The translations under genes were made by a program, and so were the position numbers. Of a stretch of DNA of 64,000 bases, positions 7,869-17,231 are shown in pieces (position 1 is the stretch's first letter; the number at the start of each line of letters is the position of its first letter). This DNA comes from Halomarina ordinaria (lineage in GTDB: Archaea > Halobacteriota > Halobacteria > Halobacteriales > Haloarculaceae). Where the stretch lies: contig NZ_JARRAH010000001.1 in the NCBI RefSeq assembly GCF_030553305.1, forward strand, positions 2,232,001 through 2,296,000. The letters are read 5' to 3'. The notes under the pieces were generated by a model. The model searched no databases and had not been told where the DNA came from. It saw nothing but the letters and a program-made list of their open reading frames with translations.

Positions 7869-8177
7869 TCAGTTCGGCGCCGGTCCCGCCCGGCTCTGGG
7901 CGCGCCACCCGCCCGACAGGTCGCACTCGGCGCGCTCCGCGTACTCGATTGTCGTCTCCCGGCTCACCTCTCCCTCCCCTTCCACCCCCTCGACGACGAA
8001 CACGATGTCGTGTGAACTGCCGCAACAGCCCACGTCGCAGAACTCCTCGAAGCGCTCGCCCTCCTCGAACGTCTCGTGGGTCCGTTTCAGCCACGCCCGG
8101 AAGTGCTTCGTGGCGATCTGCTGGCGACCCCAGGCGCTCAGGTCCTCGGGGTGCGAGAGGACGACTCGCGTTATCAT
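7869..8177 (-). CDS. small cysteine-containing unknown protein (102 aa)
   Basis: Begins MITRVVLSHPEDLSAWGRQQ. It carries a compact cysteine cluster, FCDVGCCGSSHDIVF, at about residues 46-60, in a CxxxCC arrangement that could bind a metal. The rest is soluble and mixed alpha/beta; a conserved-looking helix (KHFRAWLKRTHETFEEGERF) precedes the cluster. No family recognised. The gene ends 45 bp before the 90-residue gene on the same strand, so it may be part of that transcript. The start ATG at 8177 leaves 108 bp to the divergent SDR gene. Confidence 0.7.
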   Translation of the reverse strand: MITRVVLSHPEDLSAWGRQQIATKHFRAWLKRTHETFEEGERFEEFCDVGCCGSSHDIVFVVEGVEGEGEVSRETTIEYAERAECDLSGGWRAQSRAGPAPN

Positions 8178-8285
8178 GGCCGACTGTTGGCGGCCGGACG
8201 GCATATGGCTGGTGGGGCGGGTTTCGCCTCCGGCAAGTCGCCCCGTCTCTCGGCGGCTTTTCAGTCCGGCGGTCCTCCTTCCGCC

Positions 8286-9050
8286 ATGGTCGACGTGTCG
8301 CCGACCGACCTCGACGGACGAGTCGCTATCGTGACCGGTGCCTCCTCGGGTATCGGCGAGGAGACGGCGAAGGCGCTCGCGGAGGAGGGCGCACGCGTCG
8401 TGCTCGCCGCCCGCCGCGAGGAGCGCCTCGCCGCCCTCGCAGACGACATCGAGACGGCGGGGGGCGAGGCGCTCGTCGTCCCGACGGACGTGGCCGAGGA
8501 GTCGGAGGTGCGGGCACTGGTCGACGGCGCGGTCGAGGAGTACGGCCGCCTCGACGTCCTCGTCAACAACGCGGGCGTGATGCTCAACGAACCGTTCCTC
8601 GACTCGGAGGTGGACCACTACGAGACGATGGTCGAGGTGAACCTCCTCGGCCTGATGAAGGCGACGCGCTTCGCCGTCGAGGCGATGCGCGAGACCGACG
8701 GCGACGGCCACGTCGTCCAGCTCTCGTCGGTCGCCGGGCGCAAGTCCCTCCCGAGTCACGCCGCCTACAACGGGACGAAGTTCGGCGTCAACGGCTTCAC
8801 CGAGTCGCTCCGTCAGGACACCGTCGGCGAGGGCATCCGGACGACGCTCGTCGAACCGGGCGTCGTCGACACCGAACTCCAGGAACACATCCCCGACGAC
8901 GAGGAACGCGAGGAGACCGAGGCGATGGTCGAGGAGCTGGACCCGCTCACGCCGACCGACATCGCGGCCGCCATGACGTACGCCGTCACTCAGCCACAGC
9001 ACGTCTCCATCAACGAGATACTGGTCCGGCCGACCGAACAGGAACTCTAG
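8286..9050 (+). CDS. short-chain dehydrogenase/reductase (classical SDR)
   Basis: 254 residues with the full classical set: cofactor loop TGASSGIG at about residues 14-21, NNAGVM near residue 96, catalytic Ser in SSVAGRKS, and YNGTK (YxxxK) near residue 160. Family members are NAD(P)-dependent oxidoreductases of alcohols, sugars or acyl-ketones; the substrate cannot be told. Start ATG at 8286 was chosen because the NAD-binding motif then sits at the usual distance from the N-terminus. It is convergent with mcm, overlapping it by 4 bp. Confidence 0.9.
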   Translation: MVDVSPTDLDGRVAIVTGASSGIGEETAKALAEEGARVVLAARREERLAALADDIETAGGEALVVPTDVAEESEVRALVDGAVEEYGRLDVLVNNAGVMLNEPFLDSEVDHYETMVEVNLLGLMKATRFAVEAMRETDGDGHVVQLSSVAGRKSLPSHAAYNGTKFGVNGFTESLRQDTVGEGIRTTLVEPGVVDTELQEHIPDDEEREETEAMVEELDPLTPTDIAAAMTYAVTQPQHVSINEILVRPTEQEL

Positions 9051-11143
9051 ACCGTCCGGAGGTGGTCGGTCTGGGGTTCGTAGACGTCCCCCTGCCGACG
9101 GAGCTTCTCTATCTCGTGTTCGGCCTTCGAGCGCTCGATGCCGGCGGCCTCGGCGCGGTCGAGCACCTCCTCGACGGGCGCGCCCTCGTCGTACTCGGCT
9201 TCCACCTCGCCGATGATGCCCTTGATGTCGCGGATGCGGTCGCGCTGGGTCTTCGAGGTGCCCGTCTCGACGATGTCGGCGTCGAACTCGCCGGTCTCGG
9301 GGTCCATCCCGATGTCCTCCAGCGAGGACCGGACGATTTCGATGACGCGCTTCGCGTCCTCGCGTTCGACCTCGTCGGAGAGGCGCACCCGTGCCGACGC
9401 CTCCGCCAGCCGGACCAGCCCCTCGAGTTTGCGGGCCGTCACGGGAACCGGCGCGTCGCCGTCGGCCCCCTGCGAGCGGAGGTCGACGTAGAACTCCTCT
9501 ATCTCGTCGCGCGCCTCCTCGGTCATGACCGGGAAGCAGGTGCGCTTGGCGAACGCGATGTACTTGCGCAGCACCTCCGCGTCGATCGTGGGATCGACCT
9601 GCTCGGTGACCGTGTCCACCTCGTCCTGCGAGACGTTCGACGTGCTCACCTCGGTCCGGTGGGTGTTCAACTCCCCCGCGTAGTTCGTCTGGATGATGTG
9701 CGCCGCGAGGTCGCGGTCCCGGCTCGCGTCGGGCTTGTCCGTGATGGTGAAGATGAGGTCGAACCGCGAGATGAGCGCGGGTTCGAGTTCGATCTGCTCG
9801 CCGATGGATTCGTACTCGTCGAAGCGGCCGTACTTCGGGTTGGCCGCGCCGAGCAGCGAACAGCGGGATTTGAGGGTGGCGTTGATTCCGGCCTTGCTTA
9901 TGCTGATGCTCTGTTGCTCGAGCGCCTCGTGCATCGCGCTGCGGTCCTCCGGACGCATCTTGTCCAGTTCGTCCACCGCCGCGATGCCCTGGTCGGCGAG
10001 GACGAGCGCGCCCGCCTCCAGCGACCACTGCTGGCCCTCGCCGAAGTCGTCGCGCACCGCGGCGGCGGTGAGCCCCGCCGACGAGGACCCCTTCCCGGAG
10101 GTGTAGACGGACCGCGGAGCTATCGAACGAACGTACTGCAACAGTTGGGACTTCCCGGTCCCGGGGTCCCCGATGAGGAGCATGTGGAAGTCGCCACGGA
10201 TGCGCGAGCCGTCGGGGAGGTGCTTCGTGACGCCGGAGAACAACTGGAGGATGATGGCGAGCTTCTCGTTCTCGTAGCCCCAGATGGAGGGGGCCATCGC
10301 GCCGACCATCTTCTCGTAGATGTCCGGGTCGTTCGAGAGTTCGACGATCTCGCGCTTCTCCTCCTCGGTGATGTCCATCTCCTCGAACTGCTCGTCCTCG
10401 ATCTCGACCGAGACGCCCTCCATGAAGATGTCGAACATGGCGGACTTCTGCTGGCCGGACTCCTGCTGGTCGAGGTGGAGGACGCCGACCACTTTCACGT
10501 GGTCCCCGGCGGTCACCTTCCCGGTGATGTCGTCCTCGATGTGGACGTCGATGTTCTGGGGCGTCTCGCCGCCGCGCAGCCCCTCGGGTGACTCCTGGAC
10601 GCGTATCTTCTGGGCGTCGACGAACTCCGACTGGTCGAAGTTGATGCGGAACGGCCCCTGTCGCTCGCAGCCCTGACACTCGTGCGGTTCCTGGAAGTCG
10701 CCGCCGGTCTGGGGGATGCGCGTCAGCGTGCCACAGCGCTGGCACTCGAAGGCCGCCTGCTGGACCTTCGGACGGACGTCCGTCGCCTTCCGGACGATGC
10801 CCTGGACGCTGAGCAGTTGTCCCCGGTGGCGCGCCCGGATGGCCCGGATGTCGGTCGTCCGGTCGAGGTCGCGCGCCCGGACGTGCGCCTGCCCGAGACT
10901 CACGTCGACCGGCAGGTCGTACAGTCTGAGGGCCTCCTCGGCGTACTCCTGGAGCTGTCCCGGCTGGTTGCGGTACTGCTCGGCGAGTTCCGGGTCGAAG
11001 CGATAGAGGTCCGTCCAGGAGATGTACAGCGAGCGCTGGTCGTTGGGATACTTCCGGGCGAGTTCACCGATCTCGTTGCGGTAGTACGTCCGGTAGAACT
11101 CCTCGAACGAGTCGATGATGTCGGTATCCTCCGCGAGCGCCAT
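9047..11143 (-). CDS. mcm: replicative DNA helicase MCM
   Basis: 698 residues, the normal intein-free length of archaeal MCM. Order: N-terminal OB-fold region with a CxxC...CxxC zinc motif (CQRCGTL and CQGC, near residues 135-160); AAA+ core with Walker A GDPGTGKSQ; a Walker B region ending AAVDELDKM; sensor 1 LLGAANPKYG; arginine finger SRFDLIF; and a C-terminal winged-helix tail (IEKLRRQGDVYEPQTDHLRT). It forms the hexameric ring that unwinds DNA at the fork. No intein interrupts the Walker A or other catalytic sites. A TATA-like element lies 23-33 bp before the start. Confidence 0.97.
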   Translation of the reverse strand: MALAEDTDIIDSFEEFYRTYYRNEIGELARKYPNDQRSLYISWTDLYRFDPELAEQYRNQPGQLQEYAEEALRLYDLPVDVSLGQAHVRARDLDRTTDIRAIRARHRGQLLSVQGIVRKATDVRPKVQQAAFECQRCGTLTRIPQTGGDFQEPHECQGCERQGPFRINFDQSEFVDAQKIRVQESPEGLRGGETPQNIDVHIEDDITGKVTAGDHVKVVGVLHLDQQESGQQKSAMFDIFMEGVSVEIEDEQFEEMDITEEEKREIVELSNDPDIYEKMVGAMAPSIWGYENEKLAIILQLFSGVTKHLPDGSRIRGDFHMLLIGDPGTGKSQLLQYVRSIAPRSVYTSGKGSSSAGLTAAAVRDDFGEGQQWSLEAGALVLADQGIAAVDELDKMRPEDRSAMHEALEQQSISISKAGINATLKSRCSLLGAANPKYGRFDEYESIGEQIELEPALISRFDLIFTITDKPDASRDRDLAAHIIQTNYAGELNTHRTEVSTSNVSQDEVDTVTEQVDPTIDAEVLRKYIAFAKRTCFPVMTEEARDEIEEFYVDLRSQGADGDAPVPVTARKLEGLVRLAEASARVRLSDEVEREDAKRVIEIVRSSLEDIGMDPETGEFDADIVETGTSKTQRDRIRDIKGIIGEVEAEYDEGAPVEEVLDRAEAAGIERSKAEHEIEKLRRQGDVYEPQTDHLRTV

Positions 11144-11165
11144 TACCGTGGCTTGCGCCCGTTCG

Positions 11166-11176
11166 GATTAAAACCT
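11166..11176 (-). promoter_or_regulatory. TATA-like element of mcm
   Basis: GGTTTTAATCC on the minus strand, centred 28 bp before the mcm ATG. That is the spacing expected for a leaderless haloarchaeal transcript, and the surroundings are otherwise GC-rich. Confidence 0.55.
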
Positions 11177-11260
11177 TCCCACAGCGGAGTGAAAGTGACC
11201 CCGACACGCGGTCACGCCCGCCCCGCGTCCTTCTTGTCGCTCGGGTGCCTACGCATCGAT

Positions 11261-12046
11261 GTGACCGTTTCACCGACCCTCGCCTCCGGCGTCCGGTTCC
11301 TGCGCGAGCGCGGCTACGACGTGACGCGCCCGGACGACCGAGGTGAGCCGGACGCGCTGGCGACGCCGACGCCCGCCGCGCGTCCCCTCCTCGACCACCT
11401 CCCCGACGACGAGCGGTCGGTCGCTATCGAGCGCCTCGAGACTGTCGACCCGACGACGGTCGTCGAACGCGTCGCCGGGGCCGTCGCCGCCGACCGCCTC
11501 TGCGCGTTCGTCGCCTCCGCAGCGGACGCCGAGGCCATCCGCGACGTCCTCACCGACCCGCCGCTCGTGGTCCGAGAGACGAGCGCCGGCATGCGTACCT
11601 TCTACGCCGCGCCCGACCGCATCCGCCTCGCGGACCGCGGGTTCGCCCTCTGTCGACGCTTCTTCCCCGAGTTCCGCTGGGAGGAGGTGCCCGTCGGCGA
11701 GGGCGCGCCCCGCCTGGTCCTCTACGACGACGGCGAGGTCGTGGCGGTCCTCGACTCCACCGCCTCGCTCTCCTGTCCCCCGGCGCGCGCCTTCCCCTAC
11801 TCCTACGCCCGGGCGGACGACAAGCGCATCCACGTCGCCGACCGCGAGGGCCACCGCCTCGCCAGTTTCCCCACCATCCGTGCGATGAAGCAGGCCGGCT
11901 ACGCGCCGGTCCCTGCGCCGCTCGTCCCCGAACACGTCCTCGACGGCCGGTGCGACGTCGCCGACGACTGGGCCGTCCTCGTCGACGAGGACGGGGTCGT
12001 CGCGCGCGCGCTGACCGACCAGGGCGACGGCCGGCCGGCGGCGTGA
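11261..12046 (+). CDS. unknown 261-residue protein
   Basis: A GTG start at 11261 (VTVSPTLASGVRFLRERGYD) was chosen; there is no ATG nearby and the region upstream does not look coding. The protein is soluble. A middle segment, VVRETSAGMRTFYAAPDRIR, and LYDDGEVVAVLDSTASLSCP suggest alternating beta strands; SCPPARAFPYSYARADDKR holds a single cysteine in a proline-rich turn. I do not recognise the family. Strong GC3 bias argues that the frame is real. It is divergent from mcm with 117 bp between starts, and convergent with the acidic repeat-tailed gene, 7 bp apart. Confidence 0.7.
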   Translation: MTVSPTLASGVRFLRERGYDVTRPDDRGEPDALATPTPAARPLLDHLPDDERSVAIERLETVDPTTVVERVAGAVAADRLCAFVASAADAEAIRDVLTDPPLVVRETSAGMRTFYAAPDRIRLADRGFALCRRFFPEFRWEEVPVGEGAPRLVLYDDGEVVAVLDSTASLSCPPARAFPYSYARADDKRIHVADREGHRLASFPTIRAMKQAGYAPVPAPLVPEHVLDGRCDVADDWAVLVDEDGVVARALTDQGDGRPAA

Positions 12047-12053
12047 GCGGGAG

Positions 12054-12500
12054 TCACTCCTCGTCGGTCGTCTTCTCGTCGGTCGTCTTCTCGTCGGTCG
12101 TCTTCTCGTCGGTCGTCTCCTCGTCGGTCGTCTCCTCGTCGGTCGTCTCCTCGTCGGTCGTCGAGATGCCGACGAACTGCCAGTGGAGGCGCTCGTCCCC
12201 GTCGACGTGCCGTTCGTTCGTGACGTGGTAGACGTAGGGGCCGTGGGGACACTCCGGACAGCCGTGCTCGCAGGGCTGGCGCTTGTGGACTTCGACGTAT
12301 CCCGGGTGGTCGACGACGCGGACGATCTCCTCCCCGGGCAGCGGCCGTATCTGCGGGGTCGGGTCGTGGTCGGCCGAGAGGAGTTCCTGCGCGTAGATGA
12401 CCGCCATCCGGAGGCTGTGTCCGTTCAACGCCCGCAGCCTCGCTGCGACGTCGTCCGGGAGACCCTCCGGCGGTCGCGGGGACGGTTCGTCGTCGTTCAT
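12054..12500 (-). CDS. unknown protein with cysteine motif and TTDE(E/K) tandem-repeat tail
   Basis: 148 residues, start at MNDDEPSPRPPEGL. The globular part (residues ~1-110) contains CEHGCPECPHGPYVYHVTNE, a C-x3-C-x2-C cluster with nearby histidines that probably binds a metal. The last 35 residues are seven perfect units of TTDE(E/K), coded by 15-bp tandem repeats. The tail is threonine-rich and acidic, and could be an unstructured spacer or modified tail. No family recognised. It is divergent from the TrkH gene. Confidence 0.7.
   Translation of the reverse strand: MNDDEPSPRPPEGLPDDVAARLRALNGHSLRMAVIYAQELLSADHDPTPQIRPLPGEEIVRVVDHPGYVEVHKRQPCEHGCPECPHGPYVYHVTNERHVDGDERLHWQFVGISTTDEETTDEETTDEETTDEKTTDEKTTDEKTTDEE
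12057..12161. repeat. seven 15-bp tandem repeats at the 3' end of a coding region
   Basis: Seven in-frame copies of a 15-bp unit that differ only at one base, giving TTDEE or TTDEK. The order of the last residue, read in protein direction, is E, E, E, K, K, K, E: blocks of like units, as expected of expansion by slippage or unequal crossing-over. Each unit adds five residues without shifting the frame, so copy number could vary between strains. Confidence 0.9.
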
Positions 12501-12646
12501 CGGTCCCACTAGCGCCCCCTACCCTGATGTGTCTTCGTGGCGACCACGGATTCCCCGGCGGCGCGACTCTCCTCGAACAGTGACCTTTTTGCGGCGGTCG
12601 CTGGTAGCGTGAGGGGAACAGCGGTCCGCTGTAACTGTTGGTCCCC

Positions 12647-14182
12647 ATGTCGAGAACGACCGTCGATTACCGCTCCGCACTCAGCTACCTCGGGACGATA
12701 CTGAAGAGCCTCTCGCTGGCGCCGCTCGTCCCGGCGCTCGCCGCGCTGTACTACGGCGAGGCGCTCCTCCCGTTTCTCGTCACGACGGCCGCGATGGCGG
12801 GCGTCGGCGCGGGCCTCGAACGGGCCGAGACCGACCGCCACCTCGGCAGCCGCGAGGCACTCCTGATGGTGAGCGTCACCTGGCTGGTCGTCCCGCTCTT
12901 CGGGACGATTCCCTACCTCGTGGCGGGGCAGGGGACGGTGGCCCACCCCGTCAACGCCCTCTTCGAGAGCATGAGCGGGTTCACCACGACCGGTGCGACC
13001 GTTCTCGGCGAAATCTCCTTCGAGCGACACTCGCGCTCCGTCCTCCTGTGGCGACAGCTCACCCAGTGGCTCGGCGGGATGGGTATCATCGTCCTCATGG
13101 TCGCCATCCTCTCGGAACTCTCCGTCGGCGGCGCGCAGATAATCCGCGAGGAGTCGCCGGGCGTCTCGATAGAGAAACTGACCCCGCGGATTCAGGAGAC
13201 CGCCCGCGCGCTGTGGAAGATATACCTCCTGTTCACGGTCGCCGCGGCCGCGGTCTTCTACGCGCTGCACCTCCTCGGCCTCGCGCCGAACATGGACCTC
13301 TACAACGCCGTCGCCCACGCGCTGACGACGATGCCGACCGGCGGCTTCTCCCCCGAGGCGCGGAGCGCGGAGGCGTTCTCGCCGGCGATTCAGTGGGCGA
13401 TGGTGGCCTTCATGCTCGTCGCCGGGACGAACTTCGCGCTCCTCTGGTACGCGTTCCAGGGCCGACCGAGCCGACTGACGGGCGACTCCGAGTTCCGGGC
13501 GTACCTGTTCGTCGTCGCCGTCGTCGGCCTGCTCGTCTCGGGGTTGCTGTTCCTCGGTGTGGGGCTGGCCGAGACGCCGACGAACGTCGGCGTCATCCCC
13601 GGTGACGTCGAGAACGCCCTCCGACAGGGCGTCTTCCAGACCGTCGCCATCGTCACCACCACCGGGTACGCCAGCATGGACTTCAACACCTGGGGGGAGG
13701 TGGCGCAGCTGACCCTCCTGTTCGCCATGTTCCTCGGCGGCTCCGCCGGTTCGGCGGCCGGCTCGGTCAAGATAATCCGGTGGTACGTCGTCTACCGGGC
13801 GACCGAGCGCCAGTTGTTCACGACCGTCCACCCCGAGGCGGTCCGCCCGCTTCGCCTCTCGCGGGGCACCGTCGACGAGTCGACGGTTCAGGACATCTTC
13901 GTCTTCGTCTTCCTCTTTCTCCTCCTGTTCACCGGTTCGACGGTCCTGCTCTACCTCGACGCGCTCCGCGTCGGGCTGGACATCACCTCGCTGGAGGCGA
14001 CGAGCGTCGTCATCGCGACGCTCGGCAACGTCGGCCCCGGGTTCGGCCTCGCCGGCCCGATGAACAACTTCCTCCCGTTCTCGGTGCCGGCGAAGCTCTA
14101 CATGGTGTTCCTGATGTGGATCGGCCGCCTCGAGGTCCTCTCGGTCCTGGTCGTCCTCACGCCGACGTTCTGGCGCAGTTGA
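12647..14182 (+). CDS. trkH: TrkH/KtrB-family potassium uptake channel subunit
   Basis: 511 residues, multi-pass membrane protein. Four selectivity-filter-like P-loops can be seen, for example SMSGFTTTGATVL (residues ~105-117), LTTMPTGGFSPEA, TTTGYASMDF and LGNVGPGFG. TrkH subunits import K+ and normally depend on a cytoplasmic RCK-type TrkA partner. None is adjacent, although a regulator with an RCK_C-like domain is coded nearby at 17263. Start ATG at 12647 was chosen over a TTG three codons earlier. K+ uptake is central to the salt-in strategy of haloarchaea. Confidence 0.92.
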   Translation: MSRTTVDYRSALSYLGTILKSLSLAPLVPALAALYYGEALLPFLVTTAAMAGVGAGLERAETDRHLGSREALLMVSVTWLVVPLFGTIPYLVAGQGTVAHPVNALFESMSGFTTTGATVLGEISFERHSRSVLLWRQLTQWLGGMGIIVLMVAILSELSVGGAQIIREESPGVSIEKLTPRIQETARALWKIYLLFTVAAAAVFYALHLLGLAPNMDLYNAVAHALTTMPTGGFSPEARSAEAFSPAIQWAMVAFMLVAGTNFALLWYAFQGRPSRLTGDSEFRAYLFVVAVVGLLVSGLLFLGVGLAETPTNVGVIPGDVENALRQGVFQTVAIVTTTGYASMDFNTWGEVAQLTLLFAMFLGGSAGSAAGSVKIIRWYVVYRATERQLFTTVHPEAVRPLRLSRGTVDESTVQDIFVFVFLFLLLFTGSTVLLYLDALRVGLDITSLEATSVVIATLGNVGPGFGLAGPMNNFLPFSVPAKLYMVFLMWIGRLEVLSVLVVLTPTFWRS

Positions 14183-14236
14183 CGACCGGGTAACGCAGCA
14201 CCATGGGACATGGGTCGTCCCCGCCCCGGGACGGCG

Positions 14237-16489
14237 CTACCCGAACAGCCGCTCGCGAACCGAGCGCGCGTGGGGTCGCTCCGCCAGCAGGACCGAGGTG
14301 TCGAGGTCCTCGAGCACGGACAGCGCGAGCGACCCGCGTACCACCCGCGAGAGCAGTCCCTCCTCGGTCGCGCCGACGACCACCAGCGTCCGGTCGGTCG
14401 CCGCCGCCTCGATGGCGCGCTCGACGTCCCCGGTCTCGACGAGCAGTTCGGCGTCCGCGAGGCCGTGGTCCGCGGCCCACTCCGCGAGGAACGCCCGACC
14501 GGACTCGGTCTCGCCCTCGTCGGCGACGTAGAGGACGGAGACGTCCGCGTCGACGGTGTGCCTGAGCGCCCGTGCGACGCCCGCGGAGAGGTCCGACGAG
14601 TAGCCCCCAGCCGTCGGCAGGAGGACCTTCGAGGGGTCGAACCCGCGCTCGTTGAGCACGAGGAAGTCACAGGGGAGGTCCCGGGTCAGTTCGTCGAGGG
14701 TCCCCTCGACGCGGCCGCCGGCCAACCGCGCGCCGCCGTAGCCCATCACCACGGTGTCGACGTCGTGGGTGCGTGCCGCCTCGAACACCTCCTCGACCCC
14801 CCGGTGGGAGAGGATGGTCTGCGTCTCGACGGGGACGTCGAAGCGTTCGGCGTCCGCCCGCGCGTCGGTCAGGAGCCGCTCCGATTCGCGCGAGAGGTTG
14901 GTCCGCTGGGCGGCCGCCGCCGCGAGCGACGTCTGGTCCGGCACCTGGACGACGTGCGTCGCGAGCACCTGTCCGCCCTCGTGCTTCGCGATGGCTCCCC
15001 CGAGGGTCATGAGCGCCCGTTCGGTCCGGGGGTTCGAGAGCGCGACCATGACCGTCGACGCGCCGTCGGCCCGCGCCGCGCTCTCCGGGGCGACGGTCTC
15101 CGCGGCGGTGACGACCGTCTCGGGCATCGTCTCGCCTCGCGTCCGGATGTACTCGCCGAGGAGCCCCTGTCCGTCGGTGTGGCGCCGTGCGTACGCGAAG
15201 TACCAGACGACGGCGCCGACGACGAACGCCGCCGAGAGCGCGAGTTCCCGGCTCCCGACGAACCCGAGGAGGCCGAGCGACAGGACGATGCCGAGCAGCG
15301 GCGTGAGGGGGTAGAGCGGCACCCGGAAGTCCGGGTCGTACTCCGGCGCGTCGGCCTCGCGGAAGACGATGAGCGCGGCGTTCATCAGCGCGTACACGAC
15401 GAGGTGGAGCACGCTCGCCGCCTTCGACAGCACTTCGAGGTCCTGGCCGAGGAGCGCGATGAAGACGACGATGAGCCCCCCGGTGAGGACGATAGAACGG
15501 TAGGGCGTGGCGAACTTCGGGTGAATCTCGTTGAGCCAGTTCGTGACGATCTTGTCCCGGCCCATCGCGAAGTTGATGCGCGCCGAGGCGAGGATGGAGG
15601 CGTTCGCGCTGGAGGCGGTCGCCAGGAGCGCGCCGAGGGTGACGACGGTGACGGCGACGCCGGCGAAGCCGCCGGGGAAGGCGGCCCGCGTGGCCTGCGT
15701 CAGCGGCGCGCTCTGGCTCAACTCGGGCCACGGGACGACGCCGAGCATGATGCTCACCAGTATCGCGTAGAGGACGGTCACGATGGCGACGCTCCCGATG
15801 ATGGCTATCGGGAGGTTCCGACCGGGGTTCTTCAGTTCCTCCGCGACCGTCGCTATCTTCGCGTACCCGAGGAACGAGACGAACACCAGCGCGGTGCCGG
15901 GTAACACCGCGCCGTATCCGAGCGGCGCCAGCCCTCCCTCGCCCGTCAGCGTCGCGTAGTCGAACGACAGCCACCCCTGGAGCGCGAACAGCCCCAGGAT
16001 GGCGAGCAGGAGCGTCACGATGACCGTCTGGACGCCGCCGGTCTCCTTCGCGCCGACGTAGTTCACGAACACGAACGCGCTCCCGGCGACGAGCGCCCCG
16101 ACCTGGATGTCGCTGAGGAAGGCGATACCGGGAACCGGGGCGAGGGTCGTGAGGTACTGACCGAAGCCGATGCTGTAGAAGGCGCTCGCGAACGCGAGGC
16201 CCATCCAGTCGCCCAGACCGGCGATGGAACCGAACAGGGGGCCGAGCGCCCGGTTGACGTAGTAGTAGCCGCCGCCGGCCTTCGGCATCGCGGTGCCGAG
16301 TTCCGAGACCGAGAGGGCGTTGACCATCGCGATGACGCCCCCGACGACGAAGGAGACGACGACGACGGGACCGGCGGCTCTGGCCGCGACCCCGGGGAGG
16401 ACGAAGATGCCCGCGCCGATCATCGTCCCGATGCCGATGGTCATCGCCGAGACGAGGCCGAGGTCCTTCGCGAGTTCCTCGTCGCTCAT
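14237..16489 (-). CDS. APC-family amino-acid permease fused to two universal stress protein domains
   Basis: 750 residues. Residues ~1-470 form a 12-segment APC transporter (IGIGTMIGAGIFVLPGVAAR in the first helix carries the GxG substrate-binding turn). Residues ~485-620 and ~625-750 are two USP domains. The first has the ATP-loop pattern G-x2-G-x9-GT (from GYGG to EGT), the second a related GATEEG...GS loop. Such fusions are known in archaea; the USP pair may sense nucleotide and gate transport. It is followed by a divergent Lrp/AsnC regulator, which hints that the substrate is an amino acid. The USP gene upstream on the same strand may be co-transcribed. Confidence 0.9.
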   Translation of the reverse strand: MSDEELAKDLGLVSAMTIGIGTMIGAGIFVLPGVAARAAGPVVVVSFVVGGVIAMVNALSVSELGTAMPKAGGGYYYVNRALGPLFGSIAGLGDWMGLAFASAFYSIGFGQYLTTLAPVPGIAFLSDIQVGALVAGSAFVFVNYVGAKETGGVQTVIVTLLLAILGLFALQGWLSFDYATLTGEGGLAPLGYGAVLPGTALVFVSFLGYAKIATVAEELKNPGRNLPIAIIGSVAIVTVLYAILVSIMLGVVPWPELSQSAPLTQATRAAFPGGFAGVAVTVVTLGALLATASSANASILASARINFAMGRDKIVTNWLNEIHPKFATPYRSIVLTGGLIVVFIALLGQDLEVLSKAASVLHLVVYALMNAALIVFREADAPEYDPDFRVPLYPLTPLLGIVLSLGLLGFVGSRELALSAAFVVGAVVWYFAYARRHTDGQGLLGEYIRTRGETMPETVVTAAETVAPESAARADGASTVMVALSNPRTERALMTLGGAIAKHEGGQVLATHVVQVPDQTSLAAAAAQRTNLSRESERLLTDARADAERFDVPVETQTILSHRGVEEVFEAARTHDVDTVVMGYGGARLAGGRVEGTLDELTRDLPCDFLVLNERGFDPSKVLLPTAGGYSSDLSAGVARALRHTVDADVSVLYVADEGETESGRAFLAEWAADHGLADAELLVETGDVERAIEAAATDRTLVVVGATEEGLLSRVVRGSLALSVLEDLDTSVLLAERPHARSVRERLFG

Positions 16490-16540
16490 GTGGCGACCAC
16501 CTCGGGGTGCGCCAGCGGGGTCGTGCGAGCGACCATCGCG

Positions 16541-16972
16541 TCAGGCCACCTCCGTCTCCGCTTCGGGGAGCGCGAGGACCGGACGCGGCGGGGCGGTCAC
16601 GAGACGGGTCGCCGTGTCGCCGGCCAGCAGTCGCGCGAGGCGACCGCCGCCTCGCGGACGGAACGCCACCGCCGTCGCGTCGGCGTCGACCGCCTCCTCG
16701 AAGACCGTCTCGACGACGTCCGTGCCGAACGCGGTCCGGGTGTCGACCCCGACGACGTCCCCGAGGGTCGCCTCGACGATACCCAGGAACGCGGCGGCGT
16801 CCTCGCGCCGCTTCTCGACCGGCGCCTTGTCGACCGCGTTCGGGCGTTTCTCGATGACGTGCAGCGCGGTGACGCGCTCGACGGCGTCGAGGTACGGCCG
16901 CAGCGCGGCACACGTCGCGTGGGCGTCCTCGTCGCTCGCGACGGGGACGAGGACGTGGTCGAGTAACACCAT
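16541..16972 (-). CDS. single-domain universal stress protein (UspA family)
   Basis: 143 residues from MVLLDHVLVPVASDEDAHAT; a GTG five codons earlier is an alternative start. The Rossmann-like USP fold is recognisable from the N-terminal VLVPVASDED strand-loop and the C-terminal VAFRPRGGGRLARLLAG...TATRLV region. That last loop is a weakened form of the G-x2-G-x9-G(S/T) ATP signature, so nucleotide binding is uncertain. It lies 51 bp upstream of the APC-USP gene on the same strand and probably belongs with it. Confidence 0.85.
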   Translation of the reverse strand: MVLLDHVLVPVASDEDAHATCAALRPYLDAVERVTALHVIEKRPNAVDKAPVEKRREDAAAFLGIVEATLGDVVGVDTRTAFGTDVVETVFEEAVDADATAVAFRPRGGGRLARLLAGDTATRLVTAPPRPVLALPEAETEVA

Positions 16973-17165
16973 CGACTCAGTGCTCACGGCCGACGACGTG
17001 CGTCGGCCGTGCCGTCCGCGGGTCGGCCGTGCGTCGCCCGGCGCGAGTGGTGGCGTGTCGACGTCGACACCCGGTGTACACCGCGTTCTGCCGTCCGGAC
17101 CGTGCCGAAACGATGGGGGTCATGCCCGGCGCTACGGACGGAATACGCATAATAGCTCCGAAATA

Positions 17166-17182
17166 ATTACTCGTTCAGTAAT
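17166..17182. promoter_or_regulatory. inverted repeat in divergent intergenic region
   Basis: ATTAC-7-GTAAT sits in an A/T-rich patch between the USP gene and the Lrp-type regulator. The 5-bp arms are short and the sequence is a weak operator candidate, supported mainly by position. The whole 16973-17262 gap contains no gene I can support. Confidence 0.3.
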
Positions 17183-17231
17183 CTACACGGGCAAATATTA
17201 ATGATTGAGCAATGCGGTGGTTCGGGACAGG

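Noticed and set aside
7869-10745. 958-codon minus-strand frame across the SDR and mcm region
   Set aside because: Arginine/glycine-rich shadow of mcm; only its last 102 codons are coding-like and these are annotated as a separate small gene.
9047-11143. Possible intein in mcm
   Set aside because: Length and uninterrupted Walker A, Walker B and arginine-finger regions show none.
12057-12161. 15-bp tandem repeats as a CRISPR array
   Set aside because: Units are contiguous with no spacers and are in frame with a coding region.
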